A stretch of DNA of 64,000 nt. It comes from Vavraia culicis subsp. floridensis (taxonomy: Eukaryota; Microsporidia; Pleistophoridae). Location of the stretch: contig NW_007360606.1 of NCBI RefSeq assembly GCF_000192795.1, forward strand, positions 1,740 to 65,739. Reading direction: 5' to 3'. The notes under the pieces are model-generated. The model did not search any database. It saw only the letters and a program-made list of their open reading frames with translations, and was not told the DNA's origin. The position numbers were made by a program, and so were the translations under genes. Below are positions 1 to 10,146 of this stretch, piece by piece. Each line of letters begins with the position of its first letter. Within the stretch, counting starts at the first letter, position 1.

Positions 1-601
1 AACTCGCTTGAATATTTCGCTCTTTGTTCACCTGAAGTTACAATAAGTATTGATCCGATGATATTAAGTGCCAAATCATCAATTAAAAGCCCCTAACTTG
101 TTCTGGAATTATGTACGTTAGAATTGCGGGTCTTCTTACACAAGCTTTTTTTCAACATTCCATTTTCTCGGCATAAATTCATAAATCAAAGTCAGTGGTT
201 ACTGTCGGTTTCAGCAGAGTAGGAAAATGTGTTGTGGTATAAGTGAGACAAATAAGTGTGTGTTCTTGGAAATAAATCTCTTGAACCTAAAATCAAGACA
301 GCAGAATTTGCTGTGTTAAAATTACCCTTCATAGCAACATTAAACTAGTATACATCTCAAATAGTAACGTTCGGTGGATAGTTTTATTACGAGTTGTGTA
401 TGGCTAGGCACAGAAGTGCTGAGCAGGAAGTCCGAAAGAAATGCCTGGCTATGAGAATAAAAGATGAATGCAAATAAAATGTGCTCTGAGCAAGCACGTT
501 GGCACGACCTGGTGCATAAGAAGAACACACATCATAGAATTGCATGCACCACACACTTTCATTTAATATCTCTTCGAATAAAAATTTCGATTTATTTTTG
601 T
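1..601. other. AT-rich spacer, no gene seen
   Basis: I see no supported gene here. The short open frames on the minus strand have no family resemblance and no CCC-ATG start context. The region lies 3' of the minus-strand PI 4-kinase gene. Confidence 0.5.
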
Positions 602-3049
602 CTATTTCAAATATCCGTTTGAAAAGTATTGATACGAATCGTACAGTCCTGTGGTCATGCTCTTGAGTGACCAATCCACCAGACCTACTACGTATTCTTC
701 CAGCTCTCGTGTGTTCAATTCGCTCTTCATTCTGCTCTTAAAGCATTCCACGGCACCTACATCCATAAATTTATACTTTGGATTGTTCATACATATCTCT
801 AAAATTTGTACAAGTTTCTTGCTGTGCTTTCGTATTGCCATAAAACCCTCAACAAACAACTTTTTAAACTCATCCATTCTGTTTCCAAGTAGGTGAATAT
901 ATTCACTCGACATTTTGAAAGGCGCTGTTTCTACGCAATAAAATCCAGGATGAAGACCTAGTACAAAGCCAAAGTCAACGTGCACCACGTGTCCCTCGTT
1001 GTCTATCAAAATATTTCCATTGTGCCGGTCTTTCAATGCAAGAAAATATGTAACCAGTGAGTACCCTACTAAAGACTCAAGGAAGTTGTTGATGGCCTTG
1101 TCCACATTAGTACCGTAAGTTTCATAGTAGAACTTCCTGAGGAAGGACTTACCACCGACCAACGAGTCATTCATCTTTTTGATTTCGTGTATGCTACTTG
1201 CGCTTGATATTACCTCAATAAAGCCGGCGTTGTGGAACACCGTGTATATTCGATATGGCTTGAGCCATATTCGTATACCTTCTTCGTTCAAAATTGCCTT
1301 CATCTCCCTAAGAAGTTCAAGCGCTATTAGTTCCGGGCCTAGCTCATTGCCCGTCTTTATTATTACACATTTTACTTCCGGCTTTAGCTCCTTAAATTCA
1401 CTTTTCGCCAACATATCCTTGGTGATGTCCGTCCAATTCTTTCTTTTTCCCAGAAACGGCTGTATGTCTTTCTCAGTACATTGTTTCTTATTTCCCATCG
1501 ATTTACCGCACTGACTAGCAGCATTCTCCTCAGCGTCAGTTACGGAGCTCCCGTTATTCTCCATATTACTGAAGCTTTCATGCATCAATTGCTCGACAAT
1601 CTTATCTTTGATCGCTTGATTTTCAGCTCCTGTTTTTTCAAGCGCGTAAAGCTGTCTGAGAAGGTAAATATCATTGTAGAAGTTTTTTTTCGTCCTTTTA
1701 ATTTTCCTGGCGCACTCATATGTAAGAATGAACGGGCAGTTTTCCGCCGATGACAGCGTTGTAGAATGCTCGATTCCTAGACTCAAGATTTTTTTTCCAC
1801 CGGAAAAAGGTATGCTCAGGTCAGCCGGTAAATAAAGGTTGAGGTATTCTAATTCAATTTCCAGTGCTCGTTGCCGTATATTCTTGGGTAGTGTTTTCAA
1901 ACGAAAGGAAATCATGACCAAATCGTCCAAAAAGTTTATGCATCCCTTAAGAGTCGGGCCAACCCTCTTTGGAAAGATTGTAGTGAACGATTTGCTGGTG
2001 TAAAACATTCTTTCGTACGAAATTAGACTTGATAGAATCTTCTCTGAGAAGAAAAAAGCACTGGCAGAGCAAAAGAATAGAAATATGCTTGATAAGTCAC
2101 CTGATCCCCGATTAATATCTATTATGGGCCGTGTTCTGAGAATGTAGCGTTTTTTACGTATTTCTTTCGCACACTCTTCGTTCTCTCCACATTTCTTATG
2201 ACATGTGCTACCTTTTACCTGCACATCATCCCGCTCATTCTCTCTCAGATACATTTCCTCAACGTTATCTTCTATTCGTGCTCCGGTCCCTATACTCTCC
2301 TTATTACCTTGCGATTGCTCTGTTCTGACTAGTGTGCGATTTGTGCTCTGTATCTCAGTTTCGTTTTTTACAGGTTGTCCATCATACCTTACCACACTGC
2401 TGTCTCTCCAGGCCGCATCACTATGAGTAACATCCCCAATACCTCTCATTTCAGCGCAATCCCTCAAACTTTTTACCGTTGGTTCATCATCCGCCCTATT
2501 TATTGACCCATCCCCTTTTTCTCTGCTCTCTTCCTCGTTCACCAACCCACATTTCGTGTCATTCCGCAACTTTTCCATCTTATCCTCCAGCAGTTTGTAT
2601 TTCATCTTACTCAGATCAATCGCTTCTTCCTCTCTTATCGTCCTCTTCCTAATTTCCACAACCGGTGTTCGTCTCAACCTGTCCCGCCTATACCGATCAC
2701 ACTCCATAATTCTTTGTATAATCAATCTGTAGAACCCGATCTGGTTCTTACTCAAATATCTTCTGTAGCTCTTCAGCGTAAAAAACAGTTTCAAACTGAC
2801 AGTTCGGCTGTACTTACACTTCTTCACCAAAATGTCCATAATAGGATATGAAATGGGCTCTTCACAGTGATAAAACATGATGTGCACGAGGTATAAGACG
2901 TGTCTATTCCTGAAGCGCAATATTCTGGTCAGGTAGTGTTGTATTCCCGTTTGGGGATACGAGTATAAATAGCTTATGTTTTTCCATGTATCGAAGTACG
3001 AGGTGTTGAAAAGTTTGTACAACCAGGATAACGACTCAGGCTTCTTCAT
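602..3049 (-). CDS. PIK1: phosphatidylinositol 4-kinase, Pik1/PI4KB type
   Basis: This enzyme phosphorylates phosphatidylinositol at the 4 position, and the Pik1 class acts mainly at the Golgi. The C-terminal third is a PI3/PI4-kinase catalytic domain. It shows the ATP-binding lysine context IIKTGNELG, the catalytic loop DRHNGNIL at residues 674-681 and the DFG motif at 692-694, followed by ETAPFK, which is typical of the Pik1/PI4KB class and unlike Vps34 or Stt4. The N-terminal part is basic and has a charged, low-complexity middle (about residues 120-300) with no recognisable domain. At 815 residues it is shorter than yeast Pik1 (about 1,066). The start is an ATG with CCCC on the coding strand 7 bases upstream. 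The class is confident; the exact orthology rests on motif reading. Confidence 0.9.
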   Translation of the reverse strand: MKKPESLSWLYKLFNTSYFDTWKNISYLYSYPQTGIQHYLTRILRFRNRHVLYLVHIMFYHCEEPISYPIMDILVKKCKYSRTVSLKLFFTLKSYRRYLSKNQIGFYRLIIQRIMECDRYRRDRLRRTPVVEIRKRTIREEEAIDLSKMKYKLLEDKMEKLRNDTKCGLVNEEESREKGDGSINRADDEPTVKSLRDCAEMRGIGDVTHSDAAWRDSSVVRYDGQPVKNETEIQSTNRTLVRTEQSQGNKESIGTGARIEDNVEEMYLRENERDDVQVKGSTCHKKCGENEECAKEIRKKRYILRTRPIIDINRGSGDLSSIFLFFCSASAFFFSEKILSSLISYERMFYTSKSFTTIFPKRVGPTLKGCINFLDDLVMISFRLKTLPKNIRQRALEIELEYLNLYLPADLSIPFSGGKKILSLGIEHSTTLSSAENCPFILTYECARKIKRTKKNFYNDIYLLRQLYALEKTGAENQAIKDKIVEQLMHESFSNMENNGSSVTDAEENAASQCGKSMGNKKQCTEKDIQPFLGKRKNWTDITKDMLAKSEFKELKPEVKCVIIKTGNELGPELIALELLREMKAILNEEGIRIWLKPYRIYTVFHNAGFIEVISSASSIHEIKKMNDSLVGGKSFLRKFYYETYGTNVDKAINNFLESLVGYSLVTYFLALKDRHNGNILIDNEGHVVHVDFGFVLGLHPGFYCVETAPFKMSSEYIHLLGNRMDEFKKLFVEGFMAIRKHSKKLVQILEICMNNPKYKFMDVGAVECFKSRMKSELNTRELEEYVVGLVDWSLKSMTTGLYDSYQYFSNGYLK

Positions 3050-4529
3050 GTCGTGAGGGGTATTTTTATTTTATTCAACAATTGTACGATTTAATTTAAT
3101 TTGATGTAATTTGTGGGCAAATAATCCGTGTAGCAAGACAAAGGAGAATTTTCCTATTTTAAGACATGGACAGAAATACAAGGTTGTTATATGAATTGTG
3201 TTTTTTGCCCTTCTGAGTCGATGAAAAATGGAATGATGAACAAAATAAATTAAGCATGCTTTTGATTAAAAAACGGAGTAGATAACGGGTAAAGAGTAAA
3301 TGCATTTGACTGGAGTACCCTTTACATCATACGAGAAATAGAAAAAGGAGTTATTACAACCGTTAGGATGTAGTATACGTTAAATTCATCTATTGCGATG
3401 CGCTAATGCGTAAGTGACAAGCGAATTTATTATTTGGTTGAATTCATCTTTTGGACATGTGCAGCTTTATTAATTGGAATCATTAGCAGAAGGATGTACC
3501 TGTGCCGTAGAAGAGCATTCAAAGAGAAATGTTTGTGCTGCGAATGGATGGCTCGAAGACGTGAATTTGTACAAAAAGCTGAACATCTATAAATATTTAA
3601 TCGTCTAAAACGATTATTAATACGTGATTACGACTGATAAATTGGTATAAACATAATATTACGGTAGTTAAAACACATGATTGAGGCGATTTGCTGTTTG
3701 TATCGATAATAAGTAAAAAGGTAAAATATAATGATTCATCGCGGAGGCCATTTTAGAGCATAGAGTTAAAAGCGCTGAATTTAGTAAAAGAAGAGTGAGC
3801 TGTAAATAAATACGCAGTATTCATAACCAGCGATGAAAAGATGGTTCGGTACTTTCATCAGTGTAGTTAGGGGAACACTACTCAATTTTTTGAGAAACTC
3901 GTAATAAATTGTTGTAAATTACTAAAATATATGTGAATCAGTTAATTAATCGCATATATTTTTGATTCGTGGTACATCCGACATGCCGCTCAAACGGCAG
4001 AGAATTGAGATACATTGTACAGATAGTTCTCCTTTATCGAACAAAACCACACGATTAAACAAAGTATTGGATAAGTGAATGCTAAAATTATTTTCTCTTC
4101 ATACTACGTCAGATAAACTATCCTTCCTAAATAACAACAAATACGCTTCAGAAGAAAATTCAAATAGTTACCGGAAAAAAAGCGCTATTTGTGTTCTATT
4201 GAGGTGCTACACAAGCATTTTCGCCTATGGCTCAACTATTTATGTTGCAAAGGCAGCCAACCGTAAAAATTAGATGCACGGCACTTTCAATGCTTCTTTT
4301 AACCATCAAAACCCAACTCGTCATCTTAAGCGCTCAAATTGCAACATAGCACATCTAAGCATATTTTTAGTACATATGCATCGAAATATCGTGGTTTAGC
4401 ATCGTTTGACACTCTATCGATAGCTTTACACCTCAAAAATATGTTATTGGTGTTGTTCATTACGATCTGTATATCACGATCCTGCCATTCCCACGATCTC
4501 AAATGAAAAAAAACTACAAAACAATAAAT
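3050..4529. other. spacer between the PI 4-kinase and Rad52 genes
   Basis: This 1.5 kb AT-rich stretch holds the divergently placed start of the PI 4-kinase gene on its left and the 3' end of Rad52 on its right. A 64-codon open frame at 4079-4273 has no family resemblance or start signal, and I do not call it. Nothing else is recognised. Confidence 0.5.
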
Positions 4530-5123
4530 TTAATCGTTTCTGTCCCTCTTCATTAGATCATCCAAATCACTCTCAAGAGACAGCACATATTCATCTCCTT
4601 GTACATTCTCTCTCCTCAACAATTCGTACTCCTTCAAAACTTCTTTATCCTGCTTCTTAACAGTCCTCACGTCCTTAAGAAATTCCTTGTCATAGCAGCA
4701 ATTGCCCAGTGCATTTCCAAACTGCCTAAGTGCCCTCTTCAAGGCATCTGTAACAGCCTCTTTCTTCGCTTTCTCTATTGCTTGTGACTTAACCCTCTGG
4801 TTATCAGCACTCCCGAATCCAACATCCTCACGCGTCGTGCCATCACTCAATGACACTCTAACAACAGCGCTTATGCCTATACTGTACCGTTGGTTACATT
4901 CATCAATATAATCAATTTTGATTTGTCGTAGTTTGGACGACCATCCGTTATATCCAAAAATTCTATTTGCTATATTTATCGCCGTCCATCCTTCTATGTA
5001 CGCGACGTGTGTGTTGTTGAATGCCTGGCGGTATGAAATGTATTCTGGGCCCAGTCTTTTGTTGAGTTCCTTGGAAATGTGTGCGAATGTTTTTTGGGAT
5101 GGCGGATTCGGTTTTTGGGCCAT
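4530..5123 (-). CDS. RAD52: Rad52 recombination protein, N-terminal domain only
   Basis: Rad52 anneals single-stranded DNA and loads Rad51 during homologous recombination in the nucleus. The 197-residue product matches the conserved N-terminal annealing domain. It shows the segments RLGPEYISYR, AYIEGW and GYNGWSS, the VGFGSADN region, and the helix KKEAVTDALKRALRQFGNALGN that shapes the DNA-binding ring (seen in two halves: KKEAVTDAL and KRALRQFGNALGN). The C-terminal RPA- and Rad51-binding half of yeast Rad52 (471 residues) is absent. The frame is open upstream to an ATG at 5315, but the family begins near the start chosen here, and CCC lies 12 bases upstream of this ATG; the 64-residue extension shows no Rad52 similarity. 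Confidence 0.92.
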   Translation of the reverse strand: MAQKPNPPSQKTFAHISKELNKRLGPEYISYRQAFNNTHVAYIEGWTAINIANRIFGYNGWSSKLRQIKIDYIDECNQRYSIGISAVVRVSLSDGTTREDVGFGSADNQRVKSQAIEKAKKEAVTDALKRALRQFGNALGNCCYDKEFLKDVRTVKKQDKEVLKEYELLRRENVQGDEYVLSLESDLDDLMKRDRND

Positions 5124-5135
5124 TAGAAATTTGTT

Positions 5136-5138
5136 GGG
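5136..5138 (-). promoter_or_regulatory. CCC start-proximal signal of RAD52
   Basis: On the coding strand a CCC triplet sits 12 bases before the ATG at 5123. The upstream in-frame ATG at 5315 lacks such a motif. This decides the start in favour of the shorter protein. Confidence 0.6.
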
Positions 5139-5674
5139 TGTGTTTTTGTGTAACAATTTAGTACGGGTAAGGGGTCGAGCTGCGTAGAAATACGAAACAA
5201 AAGGTTTTGCACACTCGTGGCGATGAATTAGATTAGTTTGCCTGGTGAATGCCGTTGCGGTGCATCTTCTTGCTGAGAGAATAACCAGCAAATTATGAGG
5301 AGCACTTTTTGGCATGTCATGAACAGGCCACAGCTATAAAGGATCACGTGCACAGGTAATAAACAATATATGAAGTGCTGTGAGTGAATGCACTAGCATT
5401 CCTTACCATTAATAGGTCTTATACAGCAGTACATCGCTATCTTTGTCTTATTCAGCATTTTCTCCGTATTACAGCGTAGTACTAAAGGCACAAATAGTGA
5501 TACGGCATATGCACGCTCCCCTATAAAAAATATAGCCTGTTTACGCAACATGAGCAGTGCCCGATTCGTTCATCAAAGGTAAACTTTTAAAGGAACTCGA
5601 TACGCATGAATGGTAAACTGTTTGTACGTACGCAGCTAACAGAGCACCACTCACCGATACTTCATCAATGCCCT

Positions 5675-5927
5675 TTCATTTCGCTGTTCTAGTCCGGTAC
5701 CTCCCCCCAATCAATCCCTTCATTGCGCTGTTCTAGTCCGGTACCTCTCCCCAATCAATCCCTTCATTGCGCTGTTCTAGTCCGGTACCTCTCCCCAATC
5801 AATCCCTTCATTGCGCTGTTCTAGTCCGGTACCTCTCCCCAATCAGTCCCTTCATTGCGATGTTCTAGTCCGGTACCTCTCCCCAATCAATCCCTTCATT
5901 GCGATGTTCTAGTCCGGTACCTCTCCC
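5675..5927. repeat. 44-bp tandem repeat, about 5.8 copies
   Basis: Five full units start at 5675, 5719, 5763, 5807 and 5851, and a sixth, partial unit starts at 5895. Each unit reads TTCATTGCG..., then TCTAGTCCGGTACC and a C-rich end CCCCAATCAATCCC. Units differ by single bases; for example, GCGCTG becomes GCGATG in the two units nearest the TAF2 gene. The block ends about 100 bases before the TAF2 start, so it lies in that gene's upstream region. Every unit carries CCC triplets like the start-proximal signal. Confidence 0.95.
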
Positions 5928-6024
5928 AAAATCAACATACCCTGCCTGTCCCTGTGTCCCTTCCATAATAAAAAATAATTTTGTGATTCTCACAAAAAAA
6001 TTGCCCTTATAAAAGAAACGAACG

Positions 6025-9000
6025 ATGGAATTGCACCGCCAAACCATTTACCTATTCATCGATCCTGGCGTAAAAAGAGCATACGGCTACACAGAATGCA
6101 CAATAGAAGGAGTGTGTGAGCTAACATTCAAGGTGGGAATGCTGAAAATAGAGAGCGTGCACATAAACGATGAGCCTGCACAGTACAAGATCAACACAGA
6201 CACGCACATAATTGATGAAAATGAGCGAGTGATAAACAAGGCACTGTACAGCAAGGTGATTGACCACAAGCATACGCTTACCATGTGCACGGCTCATGGT
6301 ATGAGCACGGTACGAATGCACTTCGTGCCCAATGTACGTTTTTATGAGCGCTTGCCTGGTGATCATAAGCATGAGGAGGTGTTGGGAATGAACGGTGAGA
6401 CTGTTCTTTTTCCGTATCTCGATGGCATGGCGGAGTACACGATGGTGTACGTGGTACCACCCGACTTCACGGTGGTCAGTCCGGGACAGCTCGTTGGAGT
6501 GATCGAGCACTGCGAATGCATCGTGCACACGTACACGGTACGTGCGTTTGCTGAGAATGTGTGCTTTGCGGTGGGATCGTACGAGGCGTACGAGATCAGC
6601 GCTGTTAAGACGCTGTACGTGCCGCGGTACACGGAATATGCCGATCTGAAGAGCGACCTGAACGCAGTGCACAAATTCGTAAACAATTTTGTGGGAGGCG
6701 ACCATACGCTGCCGCTTAGCATCGTGTTCACGATGATGCCGTGCACCGCCGTTGCGCTACACGTGGCGGTGCTTCCGATGAGCACGTTCCCCACGGCGGA
6801 CGACATCGAGCACAACTTTGCGTTCAAGGAGCGTGTGGCACGGCTCATAGGCACGCAGCTGTTCATGAACACGTACTTCGAGCGTGAGGATCTGTGGCTC
6901 AAGATGGGTCTGATCGGGTACGTTGCCGACCACATTCTCAAGCACATGCTCGGCACCAATGAGTTTCTGTTCAGGCTCAGAAATGCGATTGATGCAATCG
7001 TAAGGGACGATCACTTGCACCTGCCCTTGTACGCACCGGCACGCACCGTGCACTCGTACCGCTCCGCATTCGTGTGCGCAAAGGCAGCGGTGTTCATGCA
7101 CATCCTCGAGAACAACACATCTCTTGCGTTTATGCAAAAAATTGTGAAGATTTGTTTGAACAGAGAACGCATAAACACACACGCGTTCATTGGCGTGGTG
7201 CGCGACGTGACGGGCAAAGACCTGCGCAACGAGCGCATGATATACCGGAACAACAGCGGCACGTACACCGGGGAGGTGAGCATCGATCTGAAGAAGAACC
7301 AAGTGAAGATTGTTTTTAATGGGCCGGTGAACACCGTGGTGCAGTCGCACGAGGTGGAAGGGGTGTATGAGCACAATGTTAAGAAGGAGCTCACGTACAC
7401 GTACCATAACAGGCGTAAGAAGGACGAAGAGAGCGTGCTGTTCATACGGGTGGACCCGTACATCACGCAGCTGAACACGTACAAGCTCGTGCTCAAGGGC
7501 ACGATGTACGGCAACTTAACGCGCGACAAGAACGTGCTCAGCCAGATGGAGGGCATCAAGCACGTTGATGAGTGCGAGCTTGAGCGTCTTGTGTATGACG
7601 TGCACGTGAACTACCGTATAAAGCTGATGGCCATGCACTACCTGGGCATAAACAGCATTCTCTCGTTCTTTGTAAAGAAGTTCTGCGTGCAAGGCAGCAC
7701 GATCATCAAGCCGAACATGTTTACCGTGCTGAACCACCAGGTGCTCGTTGGTACGATGCGCATTCTCTCGATGTTTGATCCGCACGTGAAAAGGGTTGTG
7801 AATGAGAAGGTTGTGAGCGTAGGAGCGATACTTAAGGCATTTTTCTACAACGTGCTGCGGTACAACGATAATTCAAGCAATGCTTACGATGATTCGGTGT
7901 TTGTAGGGCAGTTGATACGTGGTCTGTCGTTTATGCTGACCGTGCACGGTGGTACCGGTGAGGATATCGGTGATAACATTGGAGAGGGTGTTTATGAGGG
8001 TGTTGATGGTGGTAGGGACAGCGAGGATGATGAAATAGGTGGGAATGGGGATGATGGCAGCACCGATCGTATTGATAACACTGATCGCACTGCTAATGCA
8101 GATCGTACTATGAGTGCAAATCATATTAGCGGTGCCCTTGACGGTGCAATTAACAAAACGGTGAGTACTCCCCATGATACCACCCCTAGCACCGTAAAAA
8201 ATAATTTATGGGACCGTAATGATGCGGAGCACCGTGAAATAATGAATAAGGAAAGAGAAGGGGTGATTGATACGGACCGTGGTCGCACGGGTACGAACCA
8301 CCTTAACACAACGGCTGAGTGCGATGATATTTATCTTGAGATCATAGAACGGTACAGAATGAAGGACATAATCTTTCCTAGCAACTGCAACAGAGTTACA
8401 TGTGCTGTTCTGTACTTCTACGGTCGGTTGGACCTGTACGGCATGGTAAACATGAACATAAACTATCTGCTGCTCTTGATACGGCCCGCTAATTTCATAG
8501 AGGTACGCTGTGCTGCTGCCGAAATACTCACTTTCAAAATCATTCTTGACGACGAGGAGATCATCCTGTCGCAGATTACCGAGCACTCGCACGCCGCAAA
8601 ACAGGCACGCCACCACACAATAACATACGAAATGCTAGACACGATGCTACGCATGGACAGTGCCATACAAATCACCGTGTACAAAACGATAAACAATCTG
8701 ATCACGTGCACCGCTTACAACTCGTTTGTGAAGGGCAAGCTGGACAAATCGTACTTTTACGACAGGCTAAGGAGTACGGAGGAGGCATCGGTGAGAGAAC
8801 ACATTCTGGAAGTGATCTACTTCTTGGAAGGGTTGGATGTGGAGATAAGAACGGATGAGTACTTGGAGCATGAGCTGAGTAGCACTGTGGAGGATGATGG
8901 TGGTGTGCGTATTAAGGTGGCACCTTTGGTTGATTTGAAGGTGCGGTTGAGGGTGCATGGTGTGTGCGATGGTATTGTTGTTAGGAGAATAGTGCCTGTG

Positions 9001-10146
9001 AAGGAGATGGACGGTGTGGTTAAGCTTAAGGTTGGTGCACGGGTCGGGGTAGGTGTGCCTGGTAAGAGAATGAAGGTTGGTAAGGTTAGTAGGGTGGGTA
9101 GGACGGGGAACAATAAGACCGGTAGTGTTGACAAGATTGGTGTAGGTAGCAAGACTGGCAGTGGCAACAGCATTGGTGGTAATGACCCTATCACTGCCGC
9201 TAACGATACTGCAAGCACCAAAAATATTGTGAAAAATAGCAATGGAACGGTAAAAAATGGGAAGACCGGTCATAAAACGGCAAGAACTACAGATTTAGCA
9301 CGGGCTACCGAACAAACAGAATGGTGCTTTACAGATAATGCGATGATATCACGTATTATTGATGAATTTAATGATAAAATGGCATTTTCACCGGGTATAA
9401 CCACGGAAAAAGACCTGAGAGCGTTTCTTACGCACGTATTTGTAAGCGAAGATGTTAACACGAAGAGTTACGCTCTTGCACGCACGGTTTACAACGAGTT
9501 AGAACGCGCCAAACTGGAAATACCGCTCGTGCACAGAATGTACACTCCCCTTACAGACGATCAAAAACATAAAATAAAGAAATTGCTCAACACGCTCACC
9601 ATTCCACAGTTCTCCCGTCCAAAGAACTACAAAGACATCACCAGAAAGCCTAAAACTGTGTACTCCTTGAAAAGAAAATTGGATGGAATCGTTGTGCTTG
9701 AGTTCTTCAAGCTAGAAGTAATCGATTTCATAGAAAAGTGTGCGTTGTTCACACCAAAACGTAATTTTAATGAGAAGAGCCTTCTTTCGTATCTGTACAG
9801 CATACCGGAGAGCAAACATGTGAGTGTGTATGAGCTGCTGGAGCAGTGCTTTGAGCTTATTAAGACGAAGAAGGTGTGTGCGGAGTTTATCGATGAGGTG
9901 AAGGTGGATGGATATGACACGGTGGTGTGCAAGCCTATGTACCTCAATTTGATAGTGCGCAAGCTTAAGGATATGCGTTACGGGTGCGTGCTTGATGTAT
10001 ACAAGGATGTTGAGCTCATTGCAGCGAATGCTGCGCTCTTCAATGGTGAGAATAGCGTGTACGCTGCTGATTCCAAGCACATTGTGAAGTGGTTTAAGCG
10101 TATTGTTGGTGGCATGTTAGGTGATCTTTACAATGATGTTGATTAA
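6025..10146 (+). CDS. TAF2: TFIID subunit TAF2 with C-terminal bromodomain
   Basis: TAF2 is the TFIID subunit that contacts the core promoter around the start site. The first 630 or so residues read as the M1-aminopeptidase-like fold of TAF2, with no HExxH zinc motif, as expected of this inactive family. Two low-complexity linkers follow: an acidic Gly/Asp-rich one at about 640-770 and a Gly/Val/Lys-rich one at about 990-1090. The C-terminus, about residues 1270-1368, reads as a bromodomain. It has a Y..VVCKPMYL ZA-loop-like segment, then KL..MRYG, then NAALFNGENSVY, where an acetyl-lysine-binding Asn is expected. The start has CCC 18 bases upstream. The gene is visibly richer in G+C than its surroundings, which leaves long meaningless open frames on the opposite strand. 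Confidence 0.85.
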   Translation: MELHRQTIYLFIDPGVKRAYGYTECTIEGVCELTFKVGMLKIESVHINDEPAQYKINTDTHIIDENERVINKALYSKVIDHKHTLTMCTAHGMSTVRMHFVPNVRFYERLPGDHKHEEVLGMNGETVLFPYLDGMAEYTMVYVVPPDFTVVSPGQLVGVIEHCECIVHTYTVRAFAENVCFAVGSYEAYEISAVKTLYVPRYTEYADLKSDLNAVHKFVNNFVGGDHTLPLSIVFTMMPCTAVALHVAVLPMSTFPTADDIEHNFAFKERVARLIGTQLFMNTYFEREDLWLKMGLIGYVADHILKHMLGTNEFLFRLRNAIDAIVRDDHLHLPLYAPARTVHSYRSAFVCAKAAVFMHILENNTSLAFMQKIVKICLNRERINTHAFIGVVRDVTGKDLRNERMIYRNNSGTYTGEVSIDLKKNQVKIVFNGPVNTVVQSHEVEGVYEHNVKKELTYTYHNRRKKDEESVLFIRVDPYITQLNTYKLVLKGTMYGNLTRDKNVLSQMEGIKHVDECELERLVYDVHVNYRIKLMAMHYLGINSILSFFVKKFCVQGSTIIKPNMFTVLNHQVLVGTMRILSMFDPHVKRVVNEKVVSVGAILKAFFYNVLRYNDNSSNAYDDSVFVGQLIRGLSFMLTVHGGTGEDIGDNIGEGVYEGVDGGRDSEDDEIGGNGDDGSTDRIDNTDRTANADRTMSANHISGALDGAINKTVSTPHDTTPSTVKNNLWDRNDAEHREIMNKEREGVIDTDRGRTGTNHLNTTAECDDIYLEIIERYRMKDIIFPSNCNRVTCAVLYFYGRLDLYGMVNMNINYLLLLIRPANFIEVRCAAAEILTFKIILDDEEIILSQITEHSHAAKQARHHTITYEMLDTMLRMDSAIQITVYKTINNLITCTAYNSFVKGKLDKSYFYDRLRSTEEASVREHILEVIYFLEGLDVEIRTDEYLEHELSSTVEDDGGVRIKVAPLVDLKVRLRVHGVCDGIVVRRIVPVKEMDGVVKLKVGARVGVGVPGKRMKVGKVSRVGRTGNNKTGSVDKIGVGSKTGSGNSIGGNDPITAANDTASTKNIVKNSNGTVKNGKTGHKTARTTDLARATEQTEWCFTDNAMISRIIDEFNDKMAFSPGITTEKDLRAFLTHVFVSEDVNTKSYALARTVYNELERAKLEIPLVHRMYTPLTDDQKHKIKKLLNTLTIPQFSRPKNYKDITRKPKTVYSLKRKLDGIVVLEFFKLEVIDFIEKCALFTPKRNFNEKSLLSYLYSIPESKHVSVYELLEQCFELIKTKKVCAEFIDEVKVDGYDTVVCKPMYLNLIVRKLKDMRYGCVLDVYKDVELIAANAALFNGENSVYAADSKHIVKWFKRIVGGMLGDLYNDVD

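Larger units (their letters stand above)
5124..6024. other. intergenic region between divergent RAD52 and TAF2
   Basis: This 0.9 kb region separates two divergent genes and so must hold both promoters. Besides the 44-bp tandem repeat block at 5675-5927 it contains the CCC signals of both genes. Open frames across the repeat are repeat artefacts. Confidence 0.6.

Noticed and set aside
4079..4273. 64-codon plus-strand ATG frame
   Set aside because: No signature, no CCC signal, low-complexity polar composition.
5675..5927. CRISPR-like array
   Set aside because: The units are directly adjacent with no spacers, and the organism is a eukaryote; it is a minisatellite.
6121..9962. Many minus-strand frames of 80-216 codons within TAF2
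   Set aside because: They are antisense to a clear long gene of unusual base composition; their translations are His/Val-rich and match nothing.
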